Translations under genes and position numbers: made by a program | DNA from: Phycomyces nitens | Taxonomy: Eukaryota > Mucoromycota > Mucoromycetes > Mucorales > Phycomycetaceae | Assembly: GCA_022702545.1 (NCBI GenBank) | Contig: JAHRBC010000006.1 | Coordinates: 1,550,001-1,614,000 of the forward strand | Direction of reading: 5' to 3' | DNA length: 64,000 nt | The notes under the pieces: model-generated | Database searches by the model: none | What the model was told of the DNA's origin: nothing | What the model saw: only the letters and a program-made list of their open reading frames with translations | Shown here: in pieces, positions 37,027 through 49,156 of the stretch | Layout: each line of letters starts with the position of its first letter | How positions within the stretch are numbered: the stretch's first letter is position 1

Positions 37027-37984
37027 CTATTTTTTCTTGTAAACACCTGTCCACAGGACAACGCCCTGTTCTTCAAGGATATCAACCACGCCCGAGTAAA
37101 AGGCACCGATGGCAGCCAGATAGGCTGTGACACCCGAGATTCGAAGAATGACGATATGGCCAGTGGTATAAAAGAAACCTTCGAGGAACAAGGTACAGAA
37201 GACGAAGAACAGGTTGAAGGTGAGCAAGAAGTTTCCTCCTCTGACTACGAGGGAAATGCCAATGTTAATGACCGTATAGATGGCCCAGACAAAGTGGTAA
37301 TAAGCGTTTGCGGTGTTGAGATCTTCGACTGTCTTGTAGGCATCATAGGCAGAGTGTAATCCGGGGTGCATCATCATTCCGTTGCCGAGCCAGAAGGCGC
37401 CATAGGAAACAAACAGAGTGCCGCCAAAGGTGTTTCCACGGAAAAAGCACATGAAGCTAAAATATCGTTGTTAGCCCCAGATTTTTTTTTCCAATCAAAA
37501 TGTCATTAAGCTTACCCAGCAACAACTTGGGCGAAACCACCAAACACCAATGCGGTGGGGAAAATGATGTTGTTTGGCTTGTCAGGCAAAAAGAGGTTGT
37601 TGGTGGCCAAGAGAGCAGTAACGACGGCAAAAGACAAAATGGCTATAAACATATAGATTAATAATCAATTCTGAATAGCATTCACATATACATATACATA
37701 CCAAGGGCGGCAAAGTTTCCCATGTGGCAATTGCCAGCTGGGCCATTGGGGTGGCCGGCCGGGTAGACCGTAGCGACAGGCTGGTAGCCGTTGGGGGCGG
37801 CATGGACAGGCTGGCCATCTTTCTCTTCATCATAGCTATCGAATCGATTGGCGCGATGCAAGAAGTATTCTGGATCCATGTTTTCGTTGCTAGGCTGTCT
37901 AGAGGGCTTCTTGTCTTTGAATTCAAACAAGGTATTCTCGCTAGTGACCTGGGGAATAACAAAGTGGTCGTCGGGGGAGGACAT
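37027..37984 (-). CDS. GPR1/FUN34/YaaH (Ato) family acetate/ammonium-type membrane transporter
   Basis: Three exons (37984-37702, 37642-37516, 37456-37027) give 279 aa. A hydrophilic cytosolic N-terminus of about 85 residues precedes six membrane helices. Family features: GNFAALAILSFAVVTALL in helix 1 (in place of the usual NPAPLGL), FGGFAQVVAG, then the diagnostic GNTFGGTLFVSYGAFWL, and a last helix GVTAYLAAIGAFYSG. Members export or import acetate/succinate or are linked to ammonia signalling in fungi (Ato1-3, Gpr1). The altered NPAPLGL motif means substrate preference cannot be assumed. The gene converges on the plus-strand ITFG2-like gene, with stops about 220 bp apart. Confidence 0.93.
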
Positions 37985-39601
37985 TGAAGAAAGTTAAAGA
38001 ATTGAAGAGTAAGAGATAAAGAGGTAATAAAATGATAAAGTGATTCATGCAAATTGAGCTGTTTAAATAGTTGGCAGATCAAGCCAAACGTGCAATATTG
38101 AGTCCAAAAGTGTTCCAGATCCTTTTGGACATTGAGAAAAAGTATCCTGATTCCAAGACAAGGAATTCCATACACTTTTTTTATTTTTATTTTCCTTCTC
38201 TATCTTCCAATCGGCCATGGTGCTATATGTGTATATTGATGTGCTGTGGTTGCCTGTTTCTTGATAATCCAAGTACCTTGCAATTGTTGATAATACAAGC
38301 TTTAGACTTGCGTAACAAGTTTGCGGATAGAGCCCGTATTCACAAAGGTATTAAAGAAGTGCGTGTGTAACAATAGGTATTCTATTTTATTTATTTACAA
38401 CAAGGAACCTTCAGGGTATGAAAACCAAAGGCAATCGACCCTGTTGGCACTAATTTGGTGAGACGGTAAATCCCGGACAGTTTCTTGGTGCTATTAATTC
38501 AATTGCAAGGTTGAACGTGATGATCTTCTTTTCGTAAAAATGGATATTGGAGGCAAATGTAGTAAGAATTGGAAAAAAAAGTTCCAAGAATTCCAGCTCT
38601 CTACCTCTTTCTGTGTCAATTTGATTGCCTTTGGCTTCCCATAGGTTCAGATATTTCGGATTTCAAATACCGCTCCCAGTCAATAATCCATAAGTTTCTT
38701 CTTCTTGAATGGCATGTTTCTTGGGTCACAGACAAAAATAGCCCGAAATCTTAATTTACGCTCTGTCTTGCTATCCTGCGTTTTCCTTGTGGCTTGCGAG
38801 TCCAAAAAAAAACCCCAAGATTATCCCAGGCCCACTTTGCTTATGTCAGGCCGATATATTTTCATATCAGAGCATCATTATCTATTCCATATCAGATATA
38901 CACATTCTCTTTGAAAAAAAAAGTAAAGGGTGCACTCTGGGCCACCTCCATCTTCAATTAATCTTGTAAGAATATGATTAATGAGTCTGCACAAGTTTTG
39001 TTGAACTCTCAAAGAATACAAACCGGCCTATTTCTCCGCATTTATCCATGTGGTAAGGCAAGATAGCCTTGCCTTCAGAAGAGCCAAAAAAGCAGTCAAT
39101 ATTGTAGCTCAATCGGACAACTCCGACCCAAGCCTCCTAGCACAGGGCTCTTCAAAAAACTATAAAAACCCTCGAGATCCTTGCACCCTTGTTGAATCTT
39201 TACCATTAGTAGGAAAATGATCTGTTCGAGGTTGCTTTTAAGCACCTCAACAAAGATATAATTTTCCATATGATGAAATATTGGGAGTTAGAATGAATCG
39301 TCATCTGATTACACAGTCTCCTTGCTACTTTGTGGCTTTCTGATCATTACTATTATGCACTTTTAAATAAATGAAAATTAAATCAAATTAAATTAAATCA
39401 AATTAAATGAATCTTTGATGAGTTTGTTTACTTTTTTGGTGTGACTGTTTTATACGGTGATAATTAGTTTCATATTCCCAGTCACGCCATTGGGTTTGAG
39501 ATGACTTTGAATACATAAATTATTCATCTGACTTTCATCCAATCAAATTTTTTTAATAAAAAATCATTTGTTTCATTCTCTTTGAGTTTTTAATTATTGG
39601 T
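37985..39601. other. Intergenic, no supported gene
   Basis: Left end is the transporter promoter (TTTAAATAG near 38062). A plus frame at 38071-38370 contains KVFQILLDIEKKYPDSKTR and ALDLRNKFADRARIHKGI, which look protein-like but have no start, known domain or partner exon. Otherwise AT-rich with poly-A/T runs. Confidence 0.4.
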
Positions 39602-39893
39602 CAATTTGCGCCAATTAAGATTGTATTTCGCTTTTTTTTTGTTCAGGTTACTTTTTCATTTTGTACCAAACACAAATTACACATTAGTTTTACACAACAT
39701 GTTTTTTTTTTGGGTAGACAAGCTATGAAATTCTGAGTGATATTGTGTAGAGTCTTGATAGGAATATTAGTTAATAGACCTCCACATATACAAAAGATAT
39801 GTTATATAAAACTAATGTGTAATTTGTGTTTGGTACAAAATGAAAATTGGACCAAATAAAAAAACGAAATACAATTTTAATTGGCGCAAATTG
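39602..39893. mobile_element. 292-bp hairpin-type MITE
   Basis: Left arm 39602-39697 and right arm 39801-39893 are inverted copies about 95 bp long with some mismatches; outer ends read CAATTTGCGCCAATTAA. The core matches strongly (TTGTACCAAACACAAATTAC on one arm and its reverse complement on the other). The ~100-bp loop has no coding capacity. It resembles a foldback/MITE derivative, probably of a Tc1-type element. A target duplication is not obvious. Confidence 0.82.
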
Positions 39894-40021
39894 GCACGGG
39901 AGCCACTGTAAGAACAAATTACATCTGATGGAGATTATTCATTATGAATATTAATGCTAATTTTTTATTTTTTTTAATATACTTGTTGAATTGGCTATGG
40001 AGAGTGGCAGTATTCTTATAA

Positions 40022-40721
40022 TTAAACAACTTCATTTCCTTGGCTTTCGGCAAACATGTCACTCAGTACATTGTTGTTGACAAGTTCCAAGATCCTTTCA
40101 TATTCACGGTCTTGAGTAGTAAACACCTGCCTCAAAATGTCGATCAAGTGTAATTGGCTTTCGACAAGACTTTTATAGGTTTCCAAGGCCAAATCATTCA
40201 ATCGTTTAATGGGCTAATCGTCAACACAAGGTCAAGGTAAGCTGATTATCAAAGTAGCCTGGTGGGTTAAAAAATAGTCCAAGCGCGATAAAGGGGTCGG
40301 GATACCGTTAGATTGACACAACATAAATCAAGACAGGTCAACACATAATATAGGTGTGCTTCATTTACTTTTTGATATACTGAAGCTAAAACTGAAAGAG
40401 GTGATTGTCACGAGTAGTAATTCGTATTTGACACCGTTTTTACAAGTAATATTCTTTACATTTTGATAATGTAAAGAGTGGATTAGAATCGACTGTTGCC
40501 AGTTTGTTTGAGCTGTATGAATTGGTTAATGTATAATCTTGTGGCTTTCTTTGCTGTGTCGATTTAACGGTACCCGAGAATCGTGCACGACCCCTCGACA
40601 CAAGATAGTACTCCCTTTGAGTCAAGGGCATTATAATCTCATTATCAACTATTTGAATAAAACACGTTCTCTTCCTGTTAAGTCTATATTTGCCACAGAA
40701 GACATGGGCCGCTCTGGTCAT
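40022..40721 (-). CDS. Hypothetical protein, three exons
   Basis: Exons 40721-40460, 40391-40369 (a 23-bp micro-exon) and 40213-40022 join in phase to 158 aa. The N-terminal part is basic (MTRAAHVFCGKYRLNRKRT, then REYYLVSRGRARFSGTVKS). The C-terminal part is a long amphipathic helix (PIKRLNDLALETYKSLVESQ, LHLIDILRQVFTTQDREYER, ILELVNNNVLSDMF). No family is recognised. The last exon is clearly coding-like; the first two are less certain, and a 5' exon starting MSSNTVE (40782) may exist. It sits just 3' of the second HSPA12-like gene, on the same strand. Confidence 0.5.
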
Positions 40722-40936
40722 TTTGAACTGTCTGAAACGCCAAGAGAAATCCGATTTTGTTACTTTCTACTGTATTGCTAGACATCCACATATTTCGCCT
40801 CATCTCCCAGCCCTACTCGTATCCCATGTATATAGCTTCCTTTTCACCCAAAATACCTCTAGTTTATACCGCATTGTATACCAAAGATCCAACTTATATT
40901 CCAATATAAACAATATGTATAATTTTTAAGCTTTGA

Positions 40937-42985
40937 TCAAATAAAAGAATATTCTGGAAGACCATCATTATCATCGGAATCATCGTCTTCTTGTTCTGTG
41001 TCTATTGGAGGAGCAACTATCTTTTCAATTTCGTGTGAGATGAAATCTGAAACAGACGTAAAGGTCTTGCCATCGACAATGAGCTCAAGCAATATCTCAG
41101 TATGACCAAAATACATATTCAAGTCAACGTTGATTCTTTGGCGAGGGACAGCATATTGAATACATGGCATTTCTGTACGGAAATGAGAAACCTTTCGAAC
41201 TCTAGGATCAGTGACATAACGAGGAGGTGGTCCATCGCTATCAAACACATATAGATCTATATAATCAAGTCTTAGGATTCGTTTAGATGACTTTTTTTTT
41301 GACGTACCGCTAGAAAGACTGTTTGGATAGTAAGCATACGCGCCTCTTGAGACACACTCATTTGTTTCGATTGTCTGGCCCTTCTTGACATATACTATGA
41401 ATCTATGCTTGCACATAACATTACCCTCGTATGTGATTGTCTTGTATTTTTCTGGATCTAAAAGGGGGTCAAACGGCGAATCCATCGACAATCCATACGT
41501 TCGACGTGCGACTCGATGGGATACCCTTTCAGGACTCAATCCGAAAAAGACTGCTCCTCGTACAACTGCAAGCTCACCACGCGGAGGCATGGCAATGAGC
41601 CCTACCTGTTTTATAAACGTTTCCTTGACCCGTCTTTGGAGATATTTTGACTGTCCAAAGCCACCGACAAGAAATATGGCATCAAGTTTCTTTCTTGATT
41701 GTGAGATTTGCTCAGAAATCAAGTCAAGCACTTGCTTAACCACAGGCTCAAACACTTGCTCTCTAATGTCATCAACCGTCACTTGAAGTTTTCCATCCTC
41801 AATTCCAACGTCAGCCGTATCGCTTGGGCTTAATTTCACTGACATGGGTATCGAAAAGAATTCATCGTCTTCATCTTCAAATTGAGGCTATAGACATTGA
41901 AAAACACTTAGAGCCAACCAAGTTCCCCTTGTTGACTTACCTTGATTACAGTGATAAACTGCTTCATCATGTGATTAATGGCTATCTTGTTATTCTCTGC
42001 ATGGGCTCCAAACCGTTTCTTAAAGATATTCTTCATGCGCGCATCCAGAAAAGTAGACCCACAAGAAGCCCCGGATCCCTTTGTGATTTCGCGAAGAGAC
42101 TTGTTTCCTGTGCTTTCATCAATCTCAAACACGATCAGATCAACTGTTCCACCTCCAGCGTCACAAATCATGAACCGCCTTCCCTCTTCGAGTTTAAACT
42201 GCTCGCATTTCTTTTCACAAAACAGAGAAGCGGCTTCGGGTTCGCTGGTCAGGACCAGGCGGGAAGGATGATCGTCTCGAGATACAATACCCGCCAGGAT
42301 GGCCGCTTCTCTCATGGTCGATTTTGCATAATCATCCCACATGGCTGGAACAGTAAGACAGTATCTGGATTTGGAATGTTGATAGATAGACCCAAGGTTT
42401 CTTTCCAGGTGTTCGAGGATATAGCCATGGAATGCAGACAGATAATCGGTGATCACTAACAAGGCAGATTAATATCAATCAAAGCACTGCATCACATCTC
42501 TGTCAAGACTTGCCTTCAAGGGCTGTAAGACCATTTGGAAGACTAGCCTGGGTGGCTATATTTGGGTCCAGAGCCAACTTGAACCTTTCGATCAAGATGT
42601 CCTTGGTGTTTGGGCGCTGGGACTTGAAGATGGCGTCGTTTCCCCAGGCTATTATGCGTTTGGTGTCTGCTTCATAAAGACACGCAGTAGGGACCTTTGG
42701 GTAGATGGCCCCGCGTTGTTTTGGCCTTTGCGAAAGGATTAGTGTCCAGTTGTTATTTTATGGAAATATATAAAGCTATATTGTGAATACCATTCTGTAA
42801 TCTCTACAACCTCATCAGTTCCATTGGTTGTATAGATATAAGAGCATCCAGAGTAGGTTGTTCCAAAGTCTGGAAAGATCTAGAGTTAGATTGGAGGTCT
42901 ATATGGCCAATAAATCATGTATTTTACCGATGCCTATGACATATGGATAGTCTGCTTGATTGAACCTCCTGTCAGAATAAGACAT
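40937..42985 (-). CDS. HSPA12-type Hsp70-like ATPase, copy B
   Basis: Five exons (42985-42928, 42869-42791, 42725-42514, 42455-41941, 41887-40937) give 604 aa. ATPase motifs: phosphate-1 DFGTTYSG (residues 20-27, directly after intron 1), ICDAGGGTVDLIVFE, and FLVGGFGQSKYLQRR. RRTYGLSM and VYVKKGQTI mark the divergent HSPA12 C-terminal half; the tail is acidic (DTEQEDDDSDDNDG). It is cytosolic by appearance, with client unknown. Introns 1, 3 and 4 match copy A in position and phase (before DFGTT, before VITDYLS, after VIK); copy A has one extra 3' intron. The intron at 42456-42513 has a GC donor (GCAAGT). The acceptor of exon 3 (GCAAAG|G) is a bit weak but restores WPKQRGAIYPKVPTACLY, as expected for the family. 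Confidence 0.93.
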
Positions 42986-44995
42986 TTTTTTTTTGAAAGA
43001 AACAAAGAAGAGTTTAACAAGCCGGCTTGGGATTAATTATATATATATACGCTTTATTTGAGCTGCTGCTCACATGATTTGGTGTCAAAGCACTGCTTGA
43101 AAGAAAGAAAAAACATTCCCATCACTTGTGCTCCCACAGATCCATCTTTAAATTCTGGTGAAACACCAGGATTTTGATTCTTTAACAAGAGCCATGAATA
43201 CCCCCCCGAGTCTTTATCCTGCTACTGTTGAATTTACGATTGTTCTAGATTATATATTAAGCAAATCTGAATGGCCAACAAAAGAGAAAGAGCAAAAAAT
43301 AAGGTCGTGTCTTGACTAGATCTATGAACCTAAAAATGCATTATACCAAGCCTGAATACAAAGTCCTGTGTTCATACCTGTTACAAGAATATGTGGCCTT
43401 TGATTAGTAAACTTTGCCGAACATATAATCCAAAGTGTCAAAAATACATCCCCACTCTTACTTTTAAGAGTATTAGGCATGGGGTCCTTTGGGGGGAGAT
43501 AAGATATGCAAGGTATGTGGTATGTTGAGTGAGCCTTTAGCCATTTAATTAAGCTGAATGAACGGCTCTTTACAAAGAAAAATGTTGTGTTGAGTCGCTG
43601 CAAAATGGTGTGTTACAGTCTCGGTCATTATTTATGATGAGCAGCAAACAAATGGCTTTAAAAATACTAGGCGTTTTTCCCATTATGAGCCCATATGTTT
43701 ATATTTATATATTCTTGTAAACTTCCTTTTGACACTTGTATTGACGGATATCGAGCATTAATAATAATAATTGTCAATTGATATTTACAACAGGCGCACC
43801 TTTACTTTTAAAGTTGTCGGCTTATTTTAGTGTAAGGATCACTTGGACTGGTCTCTATAGACTCTAGAAGATAGTTTTAGACATAATTCTAATGGTTGTC
43901 AGCTCTGATCCAATTCTGCAAGTTATCCAGGGCATCAAGGTTACCTTTGTAGATTATACAGGTCATTCTAATAGAAATATATTTTATCTTGTTTAAATAC
44001 AAAAATCCTGAATATACATATATACAAAAAGGAATCAAAGTCTTTTTTTAAAAAAAAGACAATCTGAATAATGGTTTTCCTAATATTTAGCATGCACATG
44101 GATAGCTAAAATATGCCTTTTGAAATACAATAATCCCTATCCATGTTTATCAGTCCATTTACACCTGAGCCTCAAATAAAAGGGGTCCTGGTCAAGCAGA
44201 TTAAGATTAGAGAATTAAAAGGTAAATTACACTAGATAAAAATACAGTTTTAATCCCTTGACAGTTTGGTTAATATCAATTGACAGGCAACTAAATTCTG
44301 TTGGGGTATTCATCTCGGGTTTGAATTTATATTTTATATACATATCTTTGACCTGGAATACTACTGATTCAATAATAACCAGCTGTTATTGTTGCCTGTG
44401 CCTGAGTTAATCATTACAAGATTCAGCCCTTTGAGAACAGAAATATACGAATTCTTTCCAGATGTCTGGATAGCCGTGTACTCTGTAGAGCCCTTTGGAT
44501 ATGGTTCTATTTTACTTTTCTCCCGCTGCAAGATTCAAAGGTTTGAGCTATCTGTCTGAGGAGGAGAGACATGGAGCACCGTTTAATCAGAAATCCCAAA
44601 TACGAGTAACATTTGGAATCAAAATGAACCTGAGATAATATAGTTTATTGAAAAGAGATAAAAAGATAATTACGCTTGCTTAGCTGGTCGTGTCCGGTAA
44701 GGCAAGTAATACTACTTTAGCTTTCTATAGGATGTTTTTATCAAACTAACAAGCTAGTCTAGGCCTTTAGAATCATTCTTGTACTTTTTTTTTAAAAAAA
44801 TATTCTTTGGCTTGATATTCAATTGAATACAAGGCAAACTATTTTCAAATAAATCCTTGTCATTGATAAAGCCGTGCCAAAAAAAAACGGTTCACCCTCT
44901 GATACTAAAAAATTCAAGAATTCAAGAGAAAATTAATAATATCTTCAATATTCAACTGCTCATCCATTGTGAAAGATAGATGTATATTTTATTAG
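42986..44995. other. Intergenic, no gene recognised
   Basis: The left end is the promoter of HSPA12-like copy B (TATATATATA at 43039-43049). The rest is AT-rich; short frames such as the one at 43322-43603 have no domain resemblance. Confidence 0.55.
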
Positions 44996-45990
44996 AATAT
45001 TTCTTTTAAAAATAAGGGTTAATAGCAAGTATGTCTACCCTCGGCATCAATTACTGTCTAGAATCGGTTTCGCATACTGTCTGCCAAATATAAAGCAACT
45101 TCAAGGCCAATTCTCTTTTACTCTTTTTTCATTGAAACCTTTAAATCATCAACACTATTAGTATTAGCCATTTATTCCCACATTCTAGCCTCGATAGTCT
45201 ACTAAACATGCTCAATAGTGTTGAGATTTGGCGTTTGTGCTGGCCAGTACTCAAAACCTCGGATTCCATGACCCTCTTTTCACCACTTTGCATAGGATCC
45301 AGTGTACCAGCTAGTGCCGTCTTCTTGTGATATAAAGCTCTTGATATGTTCTTCTAATACACTTTTAAACTATGGTATGAACTTCTGGGCCAACGTGTTT
45401 CGATATTGGTCTTGACTTGCATTGCCATCAATAGAGTACCAAAGGCCCAAAACCACTACCCCAGAAACAGCTCCAGATCATCACGCTACCCCTTTCCCAA
45501 CTTGGTTCCAGGGACTATATGTTCATTTTTGTACGGTTTAGCAACTCTTACACTCTGGCTCCTCCATTATTGTCTTTACCTGTAAATATCAACTCACTGA
45601 ATCAAACTACACCTCTCCATCGCTCATAAAACCAATTGATATGTTTGTTAGCCCATTCCAGCATTTTTTTTTTGCTTGTGGCTTTTGTTCAAGGCTGGTT
45701 TGTGAGCTGTGGTATGTGAGCCAAAGTCCAAATACCTAGAACAGCTGGTTACAGTGTCTCTACAGATAAATGTTTCTATACGGTTCAAGGCCACTCTTAG
45801 TCTGTCATATGAGGCAAACGGATCCTTTTGTACCACTTTAATAAGGTGTCTCGAGGTCCTCTCGTCAATATTTTTTTTTGTATTTCAGCACATTTTTCTT
45901 GGGTTAAGCGACCTAGTTTACTTTATTCGCTTAATGATACTTTTGACAGTAGCCCCAAACTCATTCCACCAACAGTTGCAATCTTGGTAG
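44996..45990 (-). pseudogene. Heavily decayed Tc1-type transposase
   Basis: The minus strand keeps Tc1 landmarks scattered across frames: an IRLPHMTD-like segment, HKQKKNAGMGQQTYQLVL (the usual RL.WA..H...), a W-G-C-F-W remnant near 45470, and YWPAQTPNLNTIEHV at 45205-45255 (the DWPSQSPDLNPIENLW motif), then a final RFxAVIDAEG. Many stops and frameshifts. No terminal repeats were identified. Confidence 0.7.
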
Positions 45991-46299
45991 CACCAAAATT
46001 TACCAAATACATGTGCAGTATACATCCATGGTTGTAATAATCAGTCTTTGTATAGGAACCACGGGTGAATTATGATAAGGATTGTTGTTTTCATGATTGG
46101 GTCGATTAATAAAATGATAAACTATAGTATTTTTGTTGTTGTTAAAGTTGAGATGCGTTTTTTTTAACTGTGAGTATATTCTATTGTTCCTTATCATTGA
46201 TAAGTGATTGATAGATATAATAAATAAATAAAAAATATAGGGAACACACAGTCAGGGACTCTGGATATGTGTTCAGATAACCACACAAAGACGTCAAAG

Positions 46300-49156
46300 T
46301 TATTATAGAGAAAATTACCAGCAGTTTGTCGTGACAGGTATTAAAATGTATCAAAAACTGGAAAGGAAGCCCGTGAACCGTGTACCAAGATACTCCCTAC
46401 CAAAGTAATAAAAGCCAATGATAGTGTAGATACATGAGCCCGGATCTTGGGAATAATTGTGCCAGGGGGGGAGGGTCAAGGGATCTTATCGACGAGGAAT
46501 TTTTATATGCTTGGATATCCTTTTCGATCCAATATGTTTGTCAAAGTTACGGATATTCCGGACAAATATTGAGACAAATGGTAATAGCATTGTCATCAAG
46601 GTCTTGATCCTTTAGAGGGTGCTGTTTATGTCCCACACAACTATGTTACAATGGGAATTCTTTAGGAGAACGTTGGCTGCGCTGCCTGGTGCTGAAATAA
46701 TAATAAAAAAAAAGACAGCTGGAGCAGAAAAGGGCACCAAAGAGCGCTCTACCAGCTGGGGGTTATCAACGTGGCTCGAAACTTCTTTTGTTGCAGTATC
46801 TGAAGGATTCGGAGGGAAAAACGTTCTACGGCGGACAAAAATAAAGGCGTGGCTAGGTCTTCAATTGCAAACAGTTGAGGATCCCATTTCCAGGTCAATA
46901 TATCTCGGCAGTTTGGAATTCATGCTAGAGGGGAAGCAGTCAATGTAGTGTGCGTCCCACAGAGACTAGTGTCGAAATAACGTTGGACAGATACTCCACT
47001 CCAATTTATGAATTAAGCTGTTGAAGGGAGGGTCGGCAGGGTTCAAAGGCGGACTCGGGTGTCAGTGACAAGGCATTGCTTCCACATGTCCATGGCTAAA
47101 TTCATGAGCTTCTCCGACTTGGTGCCACCAAGATGATTTACGTACACAGTTGTGGTCATATTGTCGCAATATATGCGTAGAGACTTCCCTTGAAGGGATG
47201 AGAGTTGAATGGCAAAGGTAATGGTTAGTAATTCGAGGTAATCAATGTGCTTAGTTTGTTGTGCCGCGGTCCAAGTTCCAGATAGAACTGTTTTGTTGAA
47301 CGCAATGTCTCATCCGGTCTCCGAGGTGTCGGTCTACACTTTGACTTGGGTACTTTGGGGAGGAACGAGTGCTCAGTCCGTTAGTTTAGCTGGTCGATCC
47401 AGCACTGAAGTTTCTGACGAGCTATGATGGAGAGCTGGATCTTGTCTGCTCACCACAAGCCTTGATGAAATGCTTGGTTGGAAATATAAATGAGTTGGCA
47501 TGTCTGCAAGCGAGCTGGGAGGTCTGCCAGAGTAGTTACTTGAGCCTTAGCGATGAACAAGAAGAGATATCTCGAGGTGATTACCGGATAGTGGAGAAGC
47601 CAAAAGTCTTCTCTTCCGATATCTCTCAACTTGGAACAAAGGGTTATGAGCGTCATATCCTCGCTGCTTATGACGAAGCCAAGGTTCTTTATTAAAGTAG
47701 AAAGAGTCAAGTGAGATTTGGTTGCTTTGATCAGGAAAACTAGAGACTGTAGTTTGATCACTACTCTCTGTATATGATGCAGGGAAAGCTCGGGTGATCT
47801 GGGAATTACAATCAAGTTGTCGAGGTAAGCCGATAGACCCATATCCTGTCGTCATGTTTACTGAAGGACCGGGAGAACTATCTTTGCAAAGACCAAGAAG
47901 AACAAGGACAGGCCAAACGACAATAAGCGGAACTGATATGCGTGACCTTTCTAGGAGAGTTAAAGATACTTGCGAGGCGCCTTGGCATTCAGGATATGCA
48001 GAGACCCATCTTGCAGTTCTACACTGGTGAGGTAATTGCCACGTTGGATCAATTGGTAGACGTACTTGATAGACTCCATCTTAAACGACTGCTTGGGAAT
48101 ATACTAAATACAGGCCAAAAGTCCTCGCATTTCTGGGAACGGTGATGATACACAAAAAAAAACTAGGGCTGCGCGCCTCTTCTATCACCTTCTTGCAAAG
48201 GAGATGGTGGGCAAACGAGTGAAAGGGATGGTGTACCCGTTTTCTATGGTGGTTCGAACCCAGTGTTTGTTTGTTGTCTTGGCCCATGCGTTGCGAACCG
48301 GTTGTAGACCCCTACATCCTGTGGTATTCTGGTTGCCTGGAACTTTGACAGCTGTGGACAATTGTAAAAAAAAAACCTTTGGGTTTTGAAGACAGGAAGA
48401 TCGCCGGAAAATGGGTTGTGGGACAGCAGTAGATTGATCAGATTGAGCTGGTTTGATTGGCCGGCTCGCTTTCCGTTTCTCGTTCGGGAAGTGGTTCATG
48501 CTGTGTTGTGCAATACACGCTGGAGCTTGGCTTGTTCCACAATTTGTCGATAATTAACAAGTCGTTTGGGCTCCAGGGCATAATTGGTGACAATTGGCGT
48601 GATAGACAAATTGCCTTCTCGACAGATATTATCACTACGCATTTGTGTGATAGCTGACGAAAGGTCAGATAGGAGTTCATGCGTGGTTTTGGTAAATCCA
48701 ACGCTTGTGTGACCTAGATAGATCCTTCCAGAAGCACACCATGTGCAAACAGGCCGATGGGGTAAATTGGCTGTCTGTTCGTTTAGTATGTGCCCCATGC
48801 CATTGTAGTTGCAAACAGGGGTTTGGTATTGACAAAGTACATTTTTCAGACAGTCGAGAAGGAAATGGCGGCGAGAGGGCTCGTCCAGTGGTTGTCAGAA
48901 GAAGTCTTTCTCCATCCCGGGAATGGCCAGGATAAGGGGGAGCGGGAAAGGGAGCGAGGTCCGAGGCAACAGGAAATTTGACAATATGATCGGAAGAAAG
49001 CATTGAGTTGACATTGCTATCATAAGAGCGACCATGCTCCTTAGGAACAGAAGCAGAGCATACTTCCACACAACCAAGGATAGCTAAAAAGGGTTCAAGG
49101 TCATTGGGCATAACTTTGATCGTCGATTGGGTCGAGCAATTGAATACCAAGACCAA
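46300..49156 (-). mobile_element. Degenerate DIRS-like retroelement (gag-like, RT, RNase H remnants)
   Basis: On the minus strand, 49156-48400 holds gag-like frames (HRPVCTWCASGRIYLGHTSV, TQMRSDNICREGNLSITPIV). Next, RT fragments follow around 48300-47900 in broken frames. 47855-47450 encodes the best preserved part, MGLSAYLDNLIVIPRSPELS then HHIQRVVIKLQSLVFLIKAT, which is the RT palm and thumb in DIRS style with YLDN in place of the catalytic YLDD. RNase H-like fragments with DNTTT-, HLGG- and PADP-like patterns extend to about 46300. Stops and frameshifts are frequent. No tyrosine recombinase and no terminal repeats were found, so it is a 3'-truncated relic. Confidence 0.75.

Noticed and set aside
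41385..42459. Plus-strand open frames of 133 and 211 codons
   Set aside because: Antisense to the second HSPA12-like gene, whose ATPase motifs prove the minus strand is coding.
48241..48310. GGTTCGAACCC resembling a tRNA T-arm
   Set aside because: It lies inside the DIRS relic and no matching acceptor or anticodon stem is present.
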